From: Malachius bipustulatus
Taxonomy: Eukaryota; Arthropoda; Insecta; Coleoptera; Melyridae
NCBI GenBank assembly: GCA_910589415.1
Contig: OU342636.1
Location: forward strand, 5,624,437 to 5,688,436
Length of the DNA: 64,000 nt
Direction of reading: 5' to 3'
The notes beneath the pieces are model-generated. The model was not told the origin of the DNA, made no database searches, and worked only from the letters and a program-made list of their open reading frames with translations. This document shows, one piece after another, positions 48,096 to 58,915 of the stretch. The position numbers were made by a program, and so were the translations under genes. The first letter of the stretch is position 1, and each line of letters begins with the position of its first letter.

Positions 48096-49265
48096 ATCGA
48101 CTTTAATCAAAAATTTATGACAACAAAAGCTTATTAAAGGAATTCAAAGCTATAATTTTATTCGCGAATACAATAAATTGAAAAATTAGATAGGTACCTA
48201 CATCCGAAACCAAAACAATACATGCAGTCATCAGATGGTCAACAAATTACGCTCACAGAACACGCATATATAATAGGTATAGTCGAAGTCGTCCCTTCTC
48301 CCCTTCCCGTTCACCCCTTATTCCTTTGTCTTTCCCGTAGGTATGTCTTCCGAGTTGCGCGCTGTTGCCAGAGTAATTACTTGAAAAAATAAATTTTTAA
48401 CTAGCATTCGGACTACAAATATCTTCAATGCGTGAATTTATAAAGTAGAATTATTAGATTCATTTATTTCATTATTTTTAGTAAAATATACATAATAAAA
48501 AATATATTAGGTACTACAATAAAATATTTATGTTATTATTCAAATAATAAATTTATGAAACAGTTATGAAGAAAACAAAATATTTTATAAAATTATGACA
48601 AAATATACCTACCTATGATAGAAATTAGAAACGAATTGAAGATTTTGTTACATCTTCGTTTTTGAAATTTTGAATGTTACAATAATTTTTAAATAATTAT
48701 ATTATGTTGGAGTAATTATTATCGATCATATAGTACAGAATATACCTACCTATTGTTTACTGTATTTTTCAGAAAAAGTAGGGATGTTACAAATTATTCT
48801 TTACATCTGGCAACGCTAACCTGTTCTGGGTCCTGGACCTGCCGGGAGACAACAAGCAAGCACAGTCAAGCAGATCGCAGACGAATAATTGTGAATGGTT
48901 GAATAAAGAAAGATTTATTATAGGTAGATTCCGACCGACCGAATTCCTGACTAATAACTGAATATTATGTAGATTATGCATTTCAACCTGCTTTCAGTTT
49001 CAATAAAGATACGATATTATATTATTTTCGTGTGCATAAAATTTTTGGAATTAAAAAAAAAATTAATTAAAAAAAAAAAAAAAAATTGGAAAGTACGTAC
49101 GTACCTACCTATTTACCGATACAGTTCACAAACACTAGGTAGGGATATATGTAGTATACATCTATATTTGTAAGCAATTTTATGGTCAAATTATCCTAAA
49201 TTTAATAATAATTTTTTTTAAAGTGATGCATGCATGACGTCATATTTTCTTATAAGTTACATAGC
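48096..49265. other. Inner part of element C, unassigned
   Basis: AT-rich sequence without a supported gene. A GC-richer patch at 48810-48900 (CAACGCTAACCTGTTCTGGG, GGAGACAACAAGCAAGCAC) may be part of a decayed retroelement end. Confidence 0.35.
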
Positions 49266-50280
49266 ACTTATGGTGGCTAACAATTCGATAGGTACTCACC
49301 ATTGTGACCTCGGAAACGGTAAAAGATACCTTACAGGGTAACTTAAATTAGAGAAAAGTTGCGCAATTTTATGCTTATTAAGAATCTGAAAGAAAATTTA
49401 TGGAAACTTCAGGCGTTGCTGAAATATTCTGAAAAAACTTATAAATGGAGATTTCTTATTTCAATCATATTTGTTTTATTATTGAAAAAAAAATATTTCT
49501 GTAGGTTTGATAATGTAAACCTAAAAGCTATCATCTGTCATTTCCAAAATTTTAAAGTCCCGGAGTTTTCATAGTCAACTTTTGTTTTTCTTATGGTTGC
49601 CATATTGTTATTTTCGTGTCATTCGCTATTAAAAAAATCAAGGAAACAAATAATCACATTCAAAGAAAAATTCTTTAAAATTTTATTCTTTTTGCGAAAA
49701 AAAAAAAGAAAATGATTTCACAAATTTCAAAATTAGATTTCACCGAATAACGTCAATATGACGTTGAGACGTGACATTGCTTATGGACATTTTTTGTGAC
49801 ATTCGGTTAAACTAATAAGCGCTTTTTTTCGACAAAAGAAGAACAAAAATTTCTATGAATTTTTTTTTTGAATGTGATAGATGTGATAGATTATTTTGTT
49901 TCTTTTGAAATTTTATATCGCGAATGACACGAAAAAACAATATGGCGGCCATAAGAAAAACAAAAGTTGACTATGAAAACTCTGGGATATAAGAGGTCTT
50001 GAAAATTTTCGAAATGACAGATGATAGCTTTTGATGACTTATGTAACCTACAAAAATAATTTTTTTTTCGGTAATAAAAAAAAGCTTATGGCCGAAATAG
50101 GAAATCTCCATTTTTTTAGTTTTTTCAGGATATTTCAGCAACGCTTGAAGTTTCCATAAATTTTCTTTCAGATTCTTAATAAGCATAAAATTAGGCAACT
50201 TTTCTCTAATTTAACCGACCTGTATTTTTTACCGTTTTCGAGATCCTAATGGTGAGCATCGAATTGTTAACCAGCCTGTA
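49266..50280. mobile_element. Pair of nested palindromic MITEs
   Basis: The outer element has ends near 49266 and 50280 sharing GGTTAACAATTCGAT (decayed on the left). The inner one (49334-50222) starts CAGGGTAACTTAAATTAGAG and ends with the inverse, flanked by TA. The arms share TTATGCTTATTAAGAATCTG and TATGGCGGCCATAAGAAAAAC. Fragments of the same interior recur at 50535-50620 and 58555-58625. Confidence 0.65.
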
Positions 50281-50720
50281 TATGCCTATACCTATAGGCA
50301 TACACAAAGGTGGTCATTTCATTTTGAACTAAGAATCTGAAACAAAATTTGCGATAATTTCGGTCGTTGCTGAAATATCCTGAGGGAAACTGAAAAATCG
50401 AGAATTCCTATTTTAGCCATTATCTTTTTTATAGGTACCTAATTGAAAATTGACTATTTATTTTTTGTAGGTAGGTGTACATTAGTTATCAATAGCTATC
50501 CACTTGACATTAAAAAAATTTTCTAAGCCAACAAAGCCCACTTTTGATCCCAGGGTTTTCATAGTCAACTTTTGACTTTCTTATGGCCGACATATTGGTT
50601 TTTCATGTCATTCTAAAAAAATCAATTTAACCAAAAATCTATAAAATAAAAAAAAATATATTTTCGAAAAAAAATCCCCATGTAGTACATACCACCTCTG
50701 TTATCTCGGACACCCTATAA
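50280..50720. repeat. Fragment of the 49.3-kb MITE family
   Basis: The interior words TTTTCATAGTCAACTTTTG and TTGCTGAAATATCCTGA recur here, ending in GGACACCCTATAAAA at 50699-50713. It is one arm of a second copy. Confidence 0.45.
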
Positions 50721-51039
50721 AATATTTAGTGCATATTTATGTTTTTATCAAAGTGTTTCATTATAAAAATCGAATTACACCTAAAGGAGTTGAAAAGGGT
50801 AAAAAAAAATGGTATTTTTATAGACGGAAAGTGGCTGGGAGACATTCCACCCACATCTGGTATACATTAGTCCAACCAAACCCTAAATTGTTCTTTCTTC
50901 TTCTTCCTTCTGTATCTGACTGTATCATTTCATTCATTCATTCGCTTTCGGTCGGCTCGGCATTCCTTATTCTGTTCTGTATCTGGCTTAAGTATGGTAG
51001 TGTAATCGTAATTAAACTATAATAATGATTATTAAACTA

Positions 51040-51238
51040 CTAATCTGGTGTAAGCGAGGTGTCTGTGCTGTGGGGGGTGGGGTGGGTGTGGTGCGGGTGG
51101 CTGGTGACTGAAGTTCTGATCTGACTGAAGTAAGAATTTAAGAAAAGAAAAGAACTACGAAGAAGAAGTCGTTCACGTTATTGTGTTGTGTTAGTGTTAT
51201 TATTAATCATTTGAAGAAAGAAAATTAGACGATTATAG
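51040..51238 (+). other. Putative first exon inside element C
   Basis: A GC-richer leader-like stretch (with GTGTTGTGTTAGTG) ends GATTATAG/GTAAGTAG, a near-perfect donor. Possible acceptors lie at 53270 and 54328. No ATG-initiated frame of note. It may be the 5' leader of a gene carried by element C. Confidence 0.25.
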
Positions 51239-51311
51239 GTAAGTAGGTAATGCCTAATTTGGTATACCCCTAATTTTATTACCTATAATATTTTTTAATA
51301 GTTTCTATGTA

Positions 51312-52126
51312 CAGTATGTTTCACTTTAAATGGAATCACCTCAATAACTTTTTTTATTTTTTGATGAATATAATAAAAGTTCTTTCTTTATGTTATGTAA
51401 AGCTCCCGAAACTTTCTTAAATGGGTAAACAACATTTCAGCCCTAGCCAATAACTAGCCTACCGTGATCAAAAATTAGAGCTGAAAATTGAAAAAACATA
51501 CTATAGGCATTTTTTTTTTCAGTATTTAACAAAGTTGTTTGAAATCACCTCAAACCCCCAAATCTCAAGTTTGGTTGAAACCAAAAAATCCCTAAAAATG
51601 TTTGCCTTTCTGCAGTCATAATCATGCAATTTATTAAAACAAAGTAAAATCAAAAATAAATTATTTTATTAGGAGAGTGACATGACATAATATTTATTAT
51701 GTCTCCTGTACCTACCTATTTTTTATAAATCATGGCAATCTTGTATAAGAATAAAATTAAAATGATAGTCTTGAATTTGTTTTTTGGTATTTTTTGTTTT
51801 CAACCAAACTCGAGATTTGGGGGTTTGAGGTTATTTCATTTCAAACAACTTTTTTAAATGAAATTTTCCGAAAAAATGCCTAATGCGACTAATGCCTATG
51901 TTTTTTTCAATTTTCAGCGCTAATTTTTGATCATAGTATACCTATACCTACCTATAGGCTAGTTATTTAATTGCTACTACCAAAATGTTGTTTACCCATT
52001 TAAGAAGGATTCGGGAGCTAAATAAACATAAACATAAAAATAAACATAAAGAAAAAAGTTTTTTTTAATTCATCAAACAATAAAAAAGTTATTGAGGTGA
52101 TTCCATTTGTAAAGTGGAACACACTG
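51312..52126. mobile_element. Palindromic MITE (CAGTATGTTTCAC)
   Basis: Ends CAGTATGTTTCACTTTAAAT and its inverse (GTAAAGTGGAACACACTG) are flanked by TA. The arms pair over more than 200 bp, including GGAATCACCTCAATAACTTT and GGGGGTTTGAGGT. No gene. Confidence 0.7.
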
Positions 52127-52440
52127 TATTAGGTGTAGGTATTTTTACAGTCAACAAACAAAAATATTGCATACTTGTAGTATTTTGAAAAAAATAAAAA
52201 TTTAAGACTCATTTACGTTTAATTGAATAATAATAACAATTAGGTACGTTAGTTAATATGCAATCTTTTTGTCTCTGCAGTGCTTTTTTGCTTTGAGATT
52301 TTTTACGTTATTTTTGTTAAGACTCATAATTAGGTAGGTTTTACGTGCTATTCTTCAAAATTAGGGAAAATTTTAATCAGCCTTTCGGATTCGGATATAG
52401 TGTGTTAGTTTCAACTCACTTGATATACAGGTGTATTCTA

Positions 52441-53197
52441 CAGTGTGTCCCCGGATGGACCTAACTATACTTATAAACTTCGTTATTTTGCATCTTAGTT
52501 AAAAAAGTCATTCTTTAGAAAAAGTTTTGCTTTATCTAGAATATCTTAAGCCGCTGTCAAAATTCCGAAATAATATACAGGGTGGATACAATTCATTTAT
52601 TACAGTTTTTACCATGTACAAAAGTTTATACAAAACTTATTCCACATGTTGCCCTCTTAACGTTACACATTTTTCAACAAGTGACCTAAACTTTTCAAAT
52701 ACTAGATGAATCGTCTCTTCATTTATGCGCGCTATAGCTTCCGTAATTTTTTGTTTCCAAAATAAATATCTTCATCATCTTGTAAATCATGCTCGTAAAC
52801 TTTCTGTTTAAGATATCCCCACAAAAAAAAGTCTAACAGAGTAATGTCTGGAGAGATTTATAAAATTTCAATTAATATCACTTTTCTTTCAAGTAGGATG
52901 TACCTGTTTTTTTTTTACTATTTTTTTTTTAAGTTTCATACTAAGTTTAGATCAATTGTTGAAAAATGTGTAACGTTAGGAGGGCAACATGTGCGGAATA
53001 AGTTTTGTATAAACTTTTGTACATGGTAAAAACTGTAATAAATGAATTGTATCCACCCTGTATATTATTTAGAACTTTTGACAGCGGCTCAAGATATTCT
53101 AGGTAAAGCAAAACTTTTTCTAAAGAATGACTTTTTTTCCTAAGATGCAAAATAAGGAAGTTTATAAGTATAGTTAGGTCCAACCGGGGACACACTG
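52441..53197. mobile_element. Palindromic MITE (CAGTGTGTCCCCGG) with a nested element
   Basis: Ends CAGTGTGTCCCCGGATGGAC and its inverse are flanked by TA (52439-52440, 53198-53199). The arms of about 135 bp share AAGTTTTGCTTTA and GACAGCGGCT. The nested element at 52578 fills the centre. Confidence 0.75.
52578..53060 (-). mobile_element. Mariner-type element with transposase remnant
   Basis: Ends CAGGGTGGATACAATTCATT and its inverse are flanked by TA. On the minus strand (52850-52640) it encodes SPDITLLDFFLWGYLKQKVY, the last catalytic block of a mariner-like transposase, then degenerates through stops. It shows that these palindromic MITEs derive from mariner-type transposons. Confidence 0.7.
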
Positions 53198-53270
53198 TAT
53201 AAGAGTTATATAATATAATTAAAAAATATTATAAAATTCTCTTTGAAATGAAATTTATTTCTAGCTGCAG

Positions 53271-53409
53271 TTTCCTCTGACGGAGCAAAACCTAACGATG
53301 CCTTGAGAAAACATTTTCTAATTATTTGGGACAATATACTGTTCTTGGACCGGAAAGAAGAAAGGAAATTTCAAGCTGAGCCATTTAAATGTTACGAATA
53401 TCATAAATA
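53271..53409 (+). CDS. Putative coding exon inside element C
   Basis: After a good acceptor (TTTCTAGCTGCAG) one frame stays open for 45 codons, with FLIIWDNILFLDRKEERKF and CYEYHK, and meets GTAAGTG at 53410. The next acceptor (TTTTCAG, 54322-54328) gives an intron whose only bulk is a hAT insertion. The frame meets TAG at the junction, so this would be the C-terminus. I recognise no family. Confidence 0.3.
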
Positions 53410-53555
53410 GTAAGTGTTATTTTTAAGCTTACCTATTAGTATGTAAAATAGTTCAATTTTCAATTAATTAGTGAGATAAAATGGTATGCGTGAAATTTAT
53501 AAAGTAATTTTATTATTGGAAATAAATTATTTTCATATTTTTAATTAGGTGTATG

Positions 53556-54308
53556 CAGTGATGCGAATTGTATTATACACGTTGTATTATACACTTGTAT
53601 AATACGTATTTTTTGTATTATACCAGAACATTTTATACCGGTATTAAAAACAAAAAGAAGAACTCTCTGAAATAGACCTTCCCAAATGACAGAACTGACA
53701 GAAGTGACAGAACCGAGACCATCCATACCATGATTACTTTTCATGATTTTTCAAAAATTCAGCAAAAAACAAACCGCGGTAGGTATCTCGGTAGGAATTC
53801 CTTTATAATTACATAGGTAGTACTGGTTAGGTAGGTATTTTGATGCCATCTAATTATAAGTTTATGAATTTAAAATGAAAAAAAAACTTTTGTATTTTCG
53901 AAGTTCCCTGTTATTTATTTGACTCCTGCTGATTCGGCCTGAATTTCTGATTAAAAGGCAGGTGTGTTCGTCTATTTAACTATTTTATCAAGTGTGTGGC
54001 TGGCTGGATGAGGTTGCTTAGGATAGGCTGGATAAGCCAATAATTATCGGAGTGGAACGAATTTGTCTTATCTACACAGTTAAGACCGAAGGAAAAGGAA
54101 GATCCCTCTTTCTTAAATAACAAAAATAAAAGCTTGGTTAAGAATTTGTAGTCTGGAATTCTGGATAATGAATTGATCAATGACAGGAGACAATTGACAA
54201 GTGACCGTAATTTTTGGTAACCTTCAAATTTGTATTATACGGTATTTTAAACCGTATTATACGCTGTATAATACAAAAAAAATAAAATACCGTATTTTTG
54301 CATCACTG
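53556..54308. mobile_element. hAT element with GTATTATAC arrays
   Basis: Ends CAGTGATGCGAATTG and CAAAATACGG-type, finishing TTTTTGCATCACTG, are flanked by the exact 8-bp duplication GGTGTATG (53548-53555, 54309-54316). Both subterminal regions are packed with the palindrome GTATTATAC/GTATAATAC. No transposase. It sits in what looks like a short intron. Confidence 0.85.
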
Positions 54309-54328
54309 GGTGTATGTATGATTTTCAG

Positions 54329-54464
54329 GCGCCGTGAAAAGAGCGTTTTCCACAAATCGAGAGGAGGAGAGAGGACAGTGAATTCGCGAGGGACGTCATG
54401 GCTTGCTGCATCTACAAGATATAAACGCAGATATACTTATTATATGTGTACAATAATGCAATAA
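54329..54464 (+). other. Putative last exon inside element C
   Basis: Begins after TTTTCAG and contains an open frame with basic residues (RREKSVFHKSRGGERT, TRYKRRY) ending at 54464. If the upstream exon stops at its junction codon, this is 3' UTR. Weakly supported. Confidence 0.2.
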
Positions 54465-54586
54465 CAATAATTTAGTGTAAAAAAGCAAAGTAATTAAAAC
54501 AATCATTTTAAAGTATACCTCTATCTGTTGTCATTATATTTTCAGCCATATAGTTTACCTACTCACATCAGTCACATCCCATTATA

Positions 54587-55640
54587 CAGGGTGGTGTTCC
54601 AGTTTGTATGTTCATAACTTCGGCTAACGCTAGAATAAGTAAAAATAAATATATTTTTTCCTAGAAGTATTGCTCTAAAACGTTTTATTTTTCAGATACA
54701 GGGTATTAAAATTTTATTAAAATATGGCTTTTTCGAAAAAATCTTGAATATACTTTTCCCAATATTGTTGAAATTTGGCAGTTTCATTTGCTGTGTAGTA
54801 AGGGGCTAATTAAGCTCTAAATGTATTAAAATTATTAAGTCCATTAGCTCCCATAAGCACCTCAACGAATATTGTTTAAAAAAAAAATACCTCAATGGTT
54901 TTTTTATATTTATTGTTTTGTCAGATTAAGCAATTACAAGTACAACTGTCTTGTTTATTAGATTTTTATGTATCTTGCTTAATTTTTGAAATAAAAAATA
55001 GATTTTACTTAATGCATATCCCTGGACGACATAAGAAACATAAGGAATTTTTTCTGCAATTATAACTTCTTTTATTACTTCTTTTTAATTATATGTAAAA
55101 AAAAGAAAAAATAAATACAAAATGAAATACATTTCTTAACATCTAAACTAAGGAATTTTATTTTCTTAAATTTTTTTAAGTTTCTTGGTTGGTCCAGGAA
55201 TAAGCAATTAATTGGATTCTATTTATTATTTCAAAAACAAATCAAAATACGAAAAAAATTTAATGGACAAAAAAGTTTTACTTGTACCTAATTGCCTAAT
55301 CTGACAAAAAAACTTGAAAAAAGCCATTTACGTCCTTTTTTTAGTTTTTTCATAATAATATTCATTGAGGTGCTTACCGGGACGCCACTGGACTTAATAA
55401 TTTTAATTTATTTTGGGCTAAATTACCCCCTTACTACAGCAAATAAAACTGACATATTTTAACTATATTGGGTGAAGTATATTATTTAAGATATTTTCGA
55501 AAAAGATAATATTTTATTAGAAGTTTAACACCCTGTATCTCAAAAATAAAACGTTTTAGAGTCATACTTTATAGGAAAATTTTTTTTTTACTTATTCCAC
55601 CATTAGGCGGTATTATGAACATGCAAACTGGACCACCCTG
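54587..55640. mobile_element. Palindromic MITE (CAGGGTGGTGTTCCAG)
   Basis: Ends CAGGGTGGTGTTCCAGTTTG and its inverse (CAAACTGGACCACCCTG) are flanked by TA. The arms share AAAACGTTTTATTTTTCAGATACAGGG-type blocks, so a second TIR-like CAGGGTATTAAA lies within each arm. No gene. Confidence 0.75.
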
Positions 55641-55644
55641 TATA

Positions 55645-56250
55645 TTAGATATCTCATTAATGCATATTGCAGACGTTCCATAGATGCATAGTAGCGTCAT
55701 CTCTAAGATGTATGTTGTAGACGTCTCATAGATGCATAATAAGACGTCTCATAAATACATATTGTAGGCATCTTATTGATGTATAATGAGCACGTCTATT
55801 AGATGCATCTTATAGATGCTTAATAGATGCATCCTGTAGGCATCTAATCGATGCATATTGCAAGACATCTCAAAGATGTATAAATGTAGACGTCGCATAG
55901 ACGATCTACGCCGCGGACATTTTGCTTCAAAATTGTAGTCTATAAGTTACCATCTATAGACGTCTATGCTATACACCCTATAGATTCACCCATAATCTAC
56001 GTTATAGATGCACATTGTAGATATCTAATAGACGCATATTGTAGACGTCTCATAGATGCATACAGTAGGCATCTAATCGATGTATATTGGAAGACATCTC
56101 ATAGATGCATACTGTAGACGTCGCATAGACGGTCTACGCCGCGGACATTTTGCTTCAAAATTATAGTCTACAAACTACCGTCTGTAGATGTATATGCTGG
56201 ACGTTGTCTGTAGATGTATATGCTGGACGTTAAAAATACATCTTTTAGAT
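55645..56250. repeat. Right subterminal word array of element C
   Basis: About 25 imperfect copies of a 20-24-bp word (TAGACGTCTCATAGATGCAT). TAGACGTC and ATAGATGCAT palindromes alternate. A longer block containing GTCTACGCCGCGGACATTTT repeats at 55910 and 56132. It mirrors TAGACGTCTATA-like words near the left end. Confidence 0.75.
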
Positions 56251-56301
56251 GAAACTGTGTTACTTGGGTGGGACTAAAAACGAGTGTTGAATTAAACTTA
56301 A

Positions 56302-57046
56302 TGCCCGGTTTACACGTATCCAGTAATTTAGTCGAGCGGTCGAGTAATTTAGTGCTCGACCTGTGATAGAATCCTATTCTATTTTTCCAGTCGAGTACAA
56401 GTCGAGTAGCCTTCCCCCTCCCTTTTTTCAGCTGAACTAAACGCGTGTAGATGCGTCTCGCCGCAGGTGATTATCAGATTAGTAGAGTATTCACCAAAAC
56501 AAACCAAAAAATTTGAGAGTGTTTTATTATTACTGTTGCGCAAAACATGGCACGTCATGGTGGTCTGAAGATACAACATAAAAATTTGTTGTGGAGTATA
56601 TCAAACATGAGTGCCTGTGGGATGTTAGAGACGACAGATATAAAAATTGACAAATGCGGCAGGCAGCTTATGAAAAAATGCAGGAAGTGATGGGAATCCA
56701 GGCATTTGAGCAGAACGAAATTGTTCAAAAAATTAAAAACATTAGATCAACGTATTCTCAAGAGCTAAAAAAAAATTATTTTATAATTTTATAAGGTGTT
56801 TTATTATAGAACAAAATTTATTTTATTATTTTATTATATTTTATTATTATTATTATTATTTTAACGGCATCTGCTACTCGACCACTCGACTCATACTAAA
56901 TAAAATACAAGTGCGCATGTGGACACCTGTTTTTACTCGTTTTTTAGTTACCAACTCTACTAAATTACTTGACCTGTGTGAACAGAAAGCTCACTCTACT
57001 AAATCACTCTACTCTACTAAAGCACTGGATACGTGTAAACCGGGCA
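56302..57046. mobile_element. PIF/Harbinger element with MADF remnant
   Basis: Ends TGCCCGGTTTACACGTATCC and GGATACGTGTAAACCGGGCA are perfect inverses, flanked by TAA (56299-56301, 57047-57049). Removing it with one TAA restores the Gypsy frame. Subterminal words GTCGAGTA/TACTCGAC and CTCTACTAAA repeat. Confidence 0.9.
56582..56774 (+). pseudogene. MADF-domain remnant of Harbinger ORF1
   Basis: Reads FVVEYIKHECLWDVRDDRYK, a stop, then RQAAYEKMQEVMG and VQKIKNIRSTYSQEL. This is the MADF/Myb-SANT-like fold (CLWD, AYEK, IK.IR..Y) of the DNA-binding accessory protein of insect Harbinger elements, about two thirds of the domain with one stop. The DDE transposase is absent. Confidence 0.7.
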
Positions 57047-57528
57047 TAATTAGTAAAACAAATAACAGGGTTGAAAATTTAATTGATGTAATCAGGAATA
57101 CTAACGAAGATATAAAAGAACAAATTATTGAAAATTTCAGGGATGTATTCACAGGTGTTGGTTGCATGAAAACACCGTATCACATTCAAATTAAAGAAAA
57201 TGCTCAGAAGGTAAAATGTCTTATTCGAAATGTACCGATTGCTCTTAAAGATAAATTAAAAGAAACCCTGGATAATTTAGAAAAACAAAAAATCATTAAA
57301 AAGGTAACAGGTCCGAGTGATTGGGTTAATCCCATGGTTATTGTTCGAAAACCTGATAACTCATTACGTATTTGTTTAGATCCGTTACTCTTAAATAAAG
57401 CAATAAAACGTGAACATTGTAAACTAACAACAATAGATGAGATAACAAGTAATTTACATGGGGTACAGTGGTATTCCAAATTAGATGCTAATATGGCATT
57501 TTATCAAATACCTTCCACTGGACATTGA

Positions 57529-57960
57529 ACATTACGAAACGTTGCAGCAATATTGATTTTTCATTACTTTTGAAAATTTTATTTGGTAAGTTGTTGGAAC
57601 CTTCCTGCAAGCTTAGCTTCAGGAAAGTTACAATTGAAAATTGCCCGGTAAGTTCATAAAGTTAAAAAAGTAATGTTGCAGCTGTAATGTTTCAGCAAGG
57701 TTAATATTGAAACCTCACTGCGAATTTATTTTTGCAAGTTACTTTTGAAGTGCACTGTCGTTGCAAAAATAAAGTTGCGGTTGCAAAGTTTCAACAATAT
57801 GAACTTTGAAAAGGCGGTGGAATCTCACCTTGCAACTTGCCTAATAAATGCAAGAAAGTTTCTATTTAGTCGTACGAATGAAACTTTCCATCAATGTTAG
57901 TTTTGAAAATACAATGTAAGTTAATTTTAAAAACTATTTTAAAAGTGCACTAGATAGGTA
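57529..57960. repeat. TTGCAA-rich word region replacing Gypsy RT
   Basis: From the Gypsy break onward the sequence is full of GTTGCA, TTGCAAC, GAAACTTTC/GAAAGTTT and AATATTG words in both orientations, again resembling a subterminal word array. The left end may be CACTGGACATTGAAC. No right end with a matching inverse was found. Confidence 0.4.
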
Positions 57961-58915
57961 TATTATTATGTACAGTTTAAAGTTGTGCCGTTATAGGAAT
58001 TGTTGGGTTAATTAACAATTTCTTCTCGTGTACCCACTTGATGTTTAATTTGATTCGCCTTCTCAATTTTAGTTGACAAAAAGTGCTGTTAATTTGACAC
58101 AATAATACGACAAATAACAGATTTTTAGTTGTGTTATGGAAATCGCACCTAACCATCAAATACGATCCTGACACGCGTAGACCATAAAAATGGATTTACA
58201 AAATTAACCTGCTCATACGATATACGAAGAAAAATATAACAATTACAAGAAGACATAAGATAAGAAAACATAAAATCAAATTATAGAACAGGCAGGATAC
58301 TTCGGTGAAAAAAATGTGTATTTGTTATTAATTGCGGTTAGTGGCAGATGTAGGAAAAAGGGCAAATTTAATAAATAATTTCTACATATCCATTTTATGG
58401 CACAGAAATTTTAAAGGAATTGAACTAAAGTTTTTACAAAAATTTTAGGAAACACATAAAATAGCAGAAATACATAATATCCAAAATTCGAAAAAGAAGC
58501 AAAAAATATTTTTGAATTACTTTTTGCTTTCCTTGTTTCTTTGATAACGAATGACACGAAAAAACAATATGGCGGCCATAAGAAAAAAAAGTTGGCTATG
58601 AAATACTCTGGGATCTAGTCGGCTTTGAAATTTTTTTAAATACCAAATTAAGAAACTTTCTATAAAAATCAACATTCAAATGCGACTATCTCCTAAACGG
58701 TAGGCGACTTTTATCAAGAGTTAATTTTTTTGGAAAATGAGTCGATTATAATCTACGCTCGGTATTTGAAAATGTTTAATTTCATTGCGTATTAAGATGT
58801 TCAAAGAGTGTGAAACCTAAAAAACTCATTTACATCTACGCCAATAAATAACGTCATGTATAATTTTGGTATTGCACTTTATTTTGTCCCACAAAACCAT
58901 AACATCATACGAAAT
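57961..58915. other. Non-coding stretch with a MITE fragment
   Basis: No gene. 58555-58625 (AATGACACGAAAAAACAATATGG onward) is a fragment of the MITE family at 49.3 kb. Confidence 0.45.

Larger units (their letters stand above)
45114..56268. mobile_element. Element C: 11.2-kb CCCANNYARCA-type element
   Basis: Ends CCCAAGCAACAC (left) and GTGTTACTTGGG (right) with 2-bp duplication TG (45112-45113, 56269-56270). Excision plus one TG restores the interrupted Gypsy reading frame, confirming the boundaries. The left subterminal region has TAGACGTCTA-like words and then a 213-bp satellite array; the right one (55645-56250) has TAGACGTCTCATAGATGCAT words. Elements A and B share the end type. Its middle holds MITEs, a hAT and a possible spliced gene. 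No known transposase is recognised. Confidence 0.75.
56269..57528 (+). pseudogene. Second Gypsy protease end and RT start, interrupted by Harbinger
   Basis: Resumes the frame left at 45113. After the Harbinger insertion (56302-57046) comes the linker and the RT N-terminus: WVNPMVIVRKPDNSLRICLD, LNKAIKREH and SKLDANMAFYQIP, the first catalytic Asp region of K02A2.6-like Gypsy RT. The frame stops at 57528 where foreign sequence begins; YxDD, RNase H, integrase and the 3' LTR are missing. Confidence 0.8.

Noticed and set aside
46800..48120. Repeated open frames of 65-83 codons in the satellite
   Set aside because: They recur with each monomer and vary with small indels, so they reflect tandem repetition and not a gene family.
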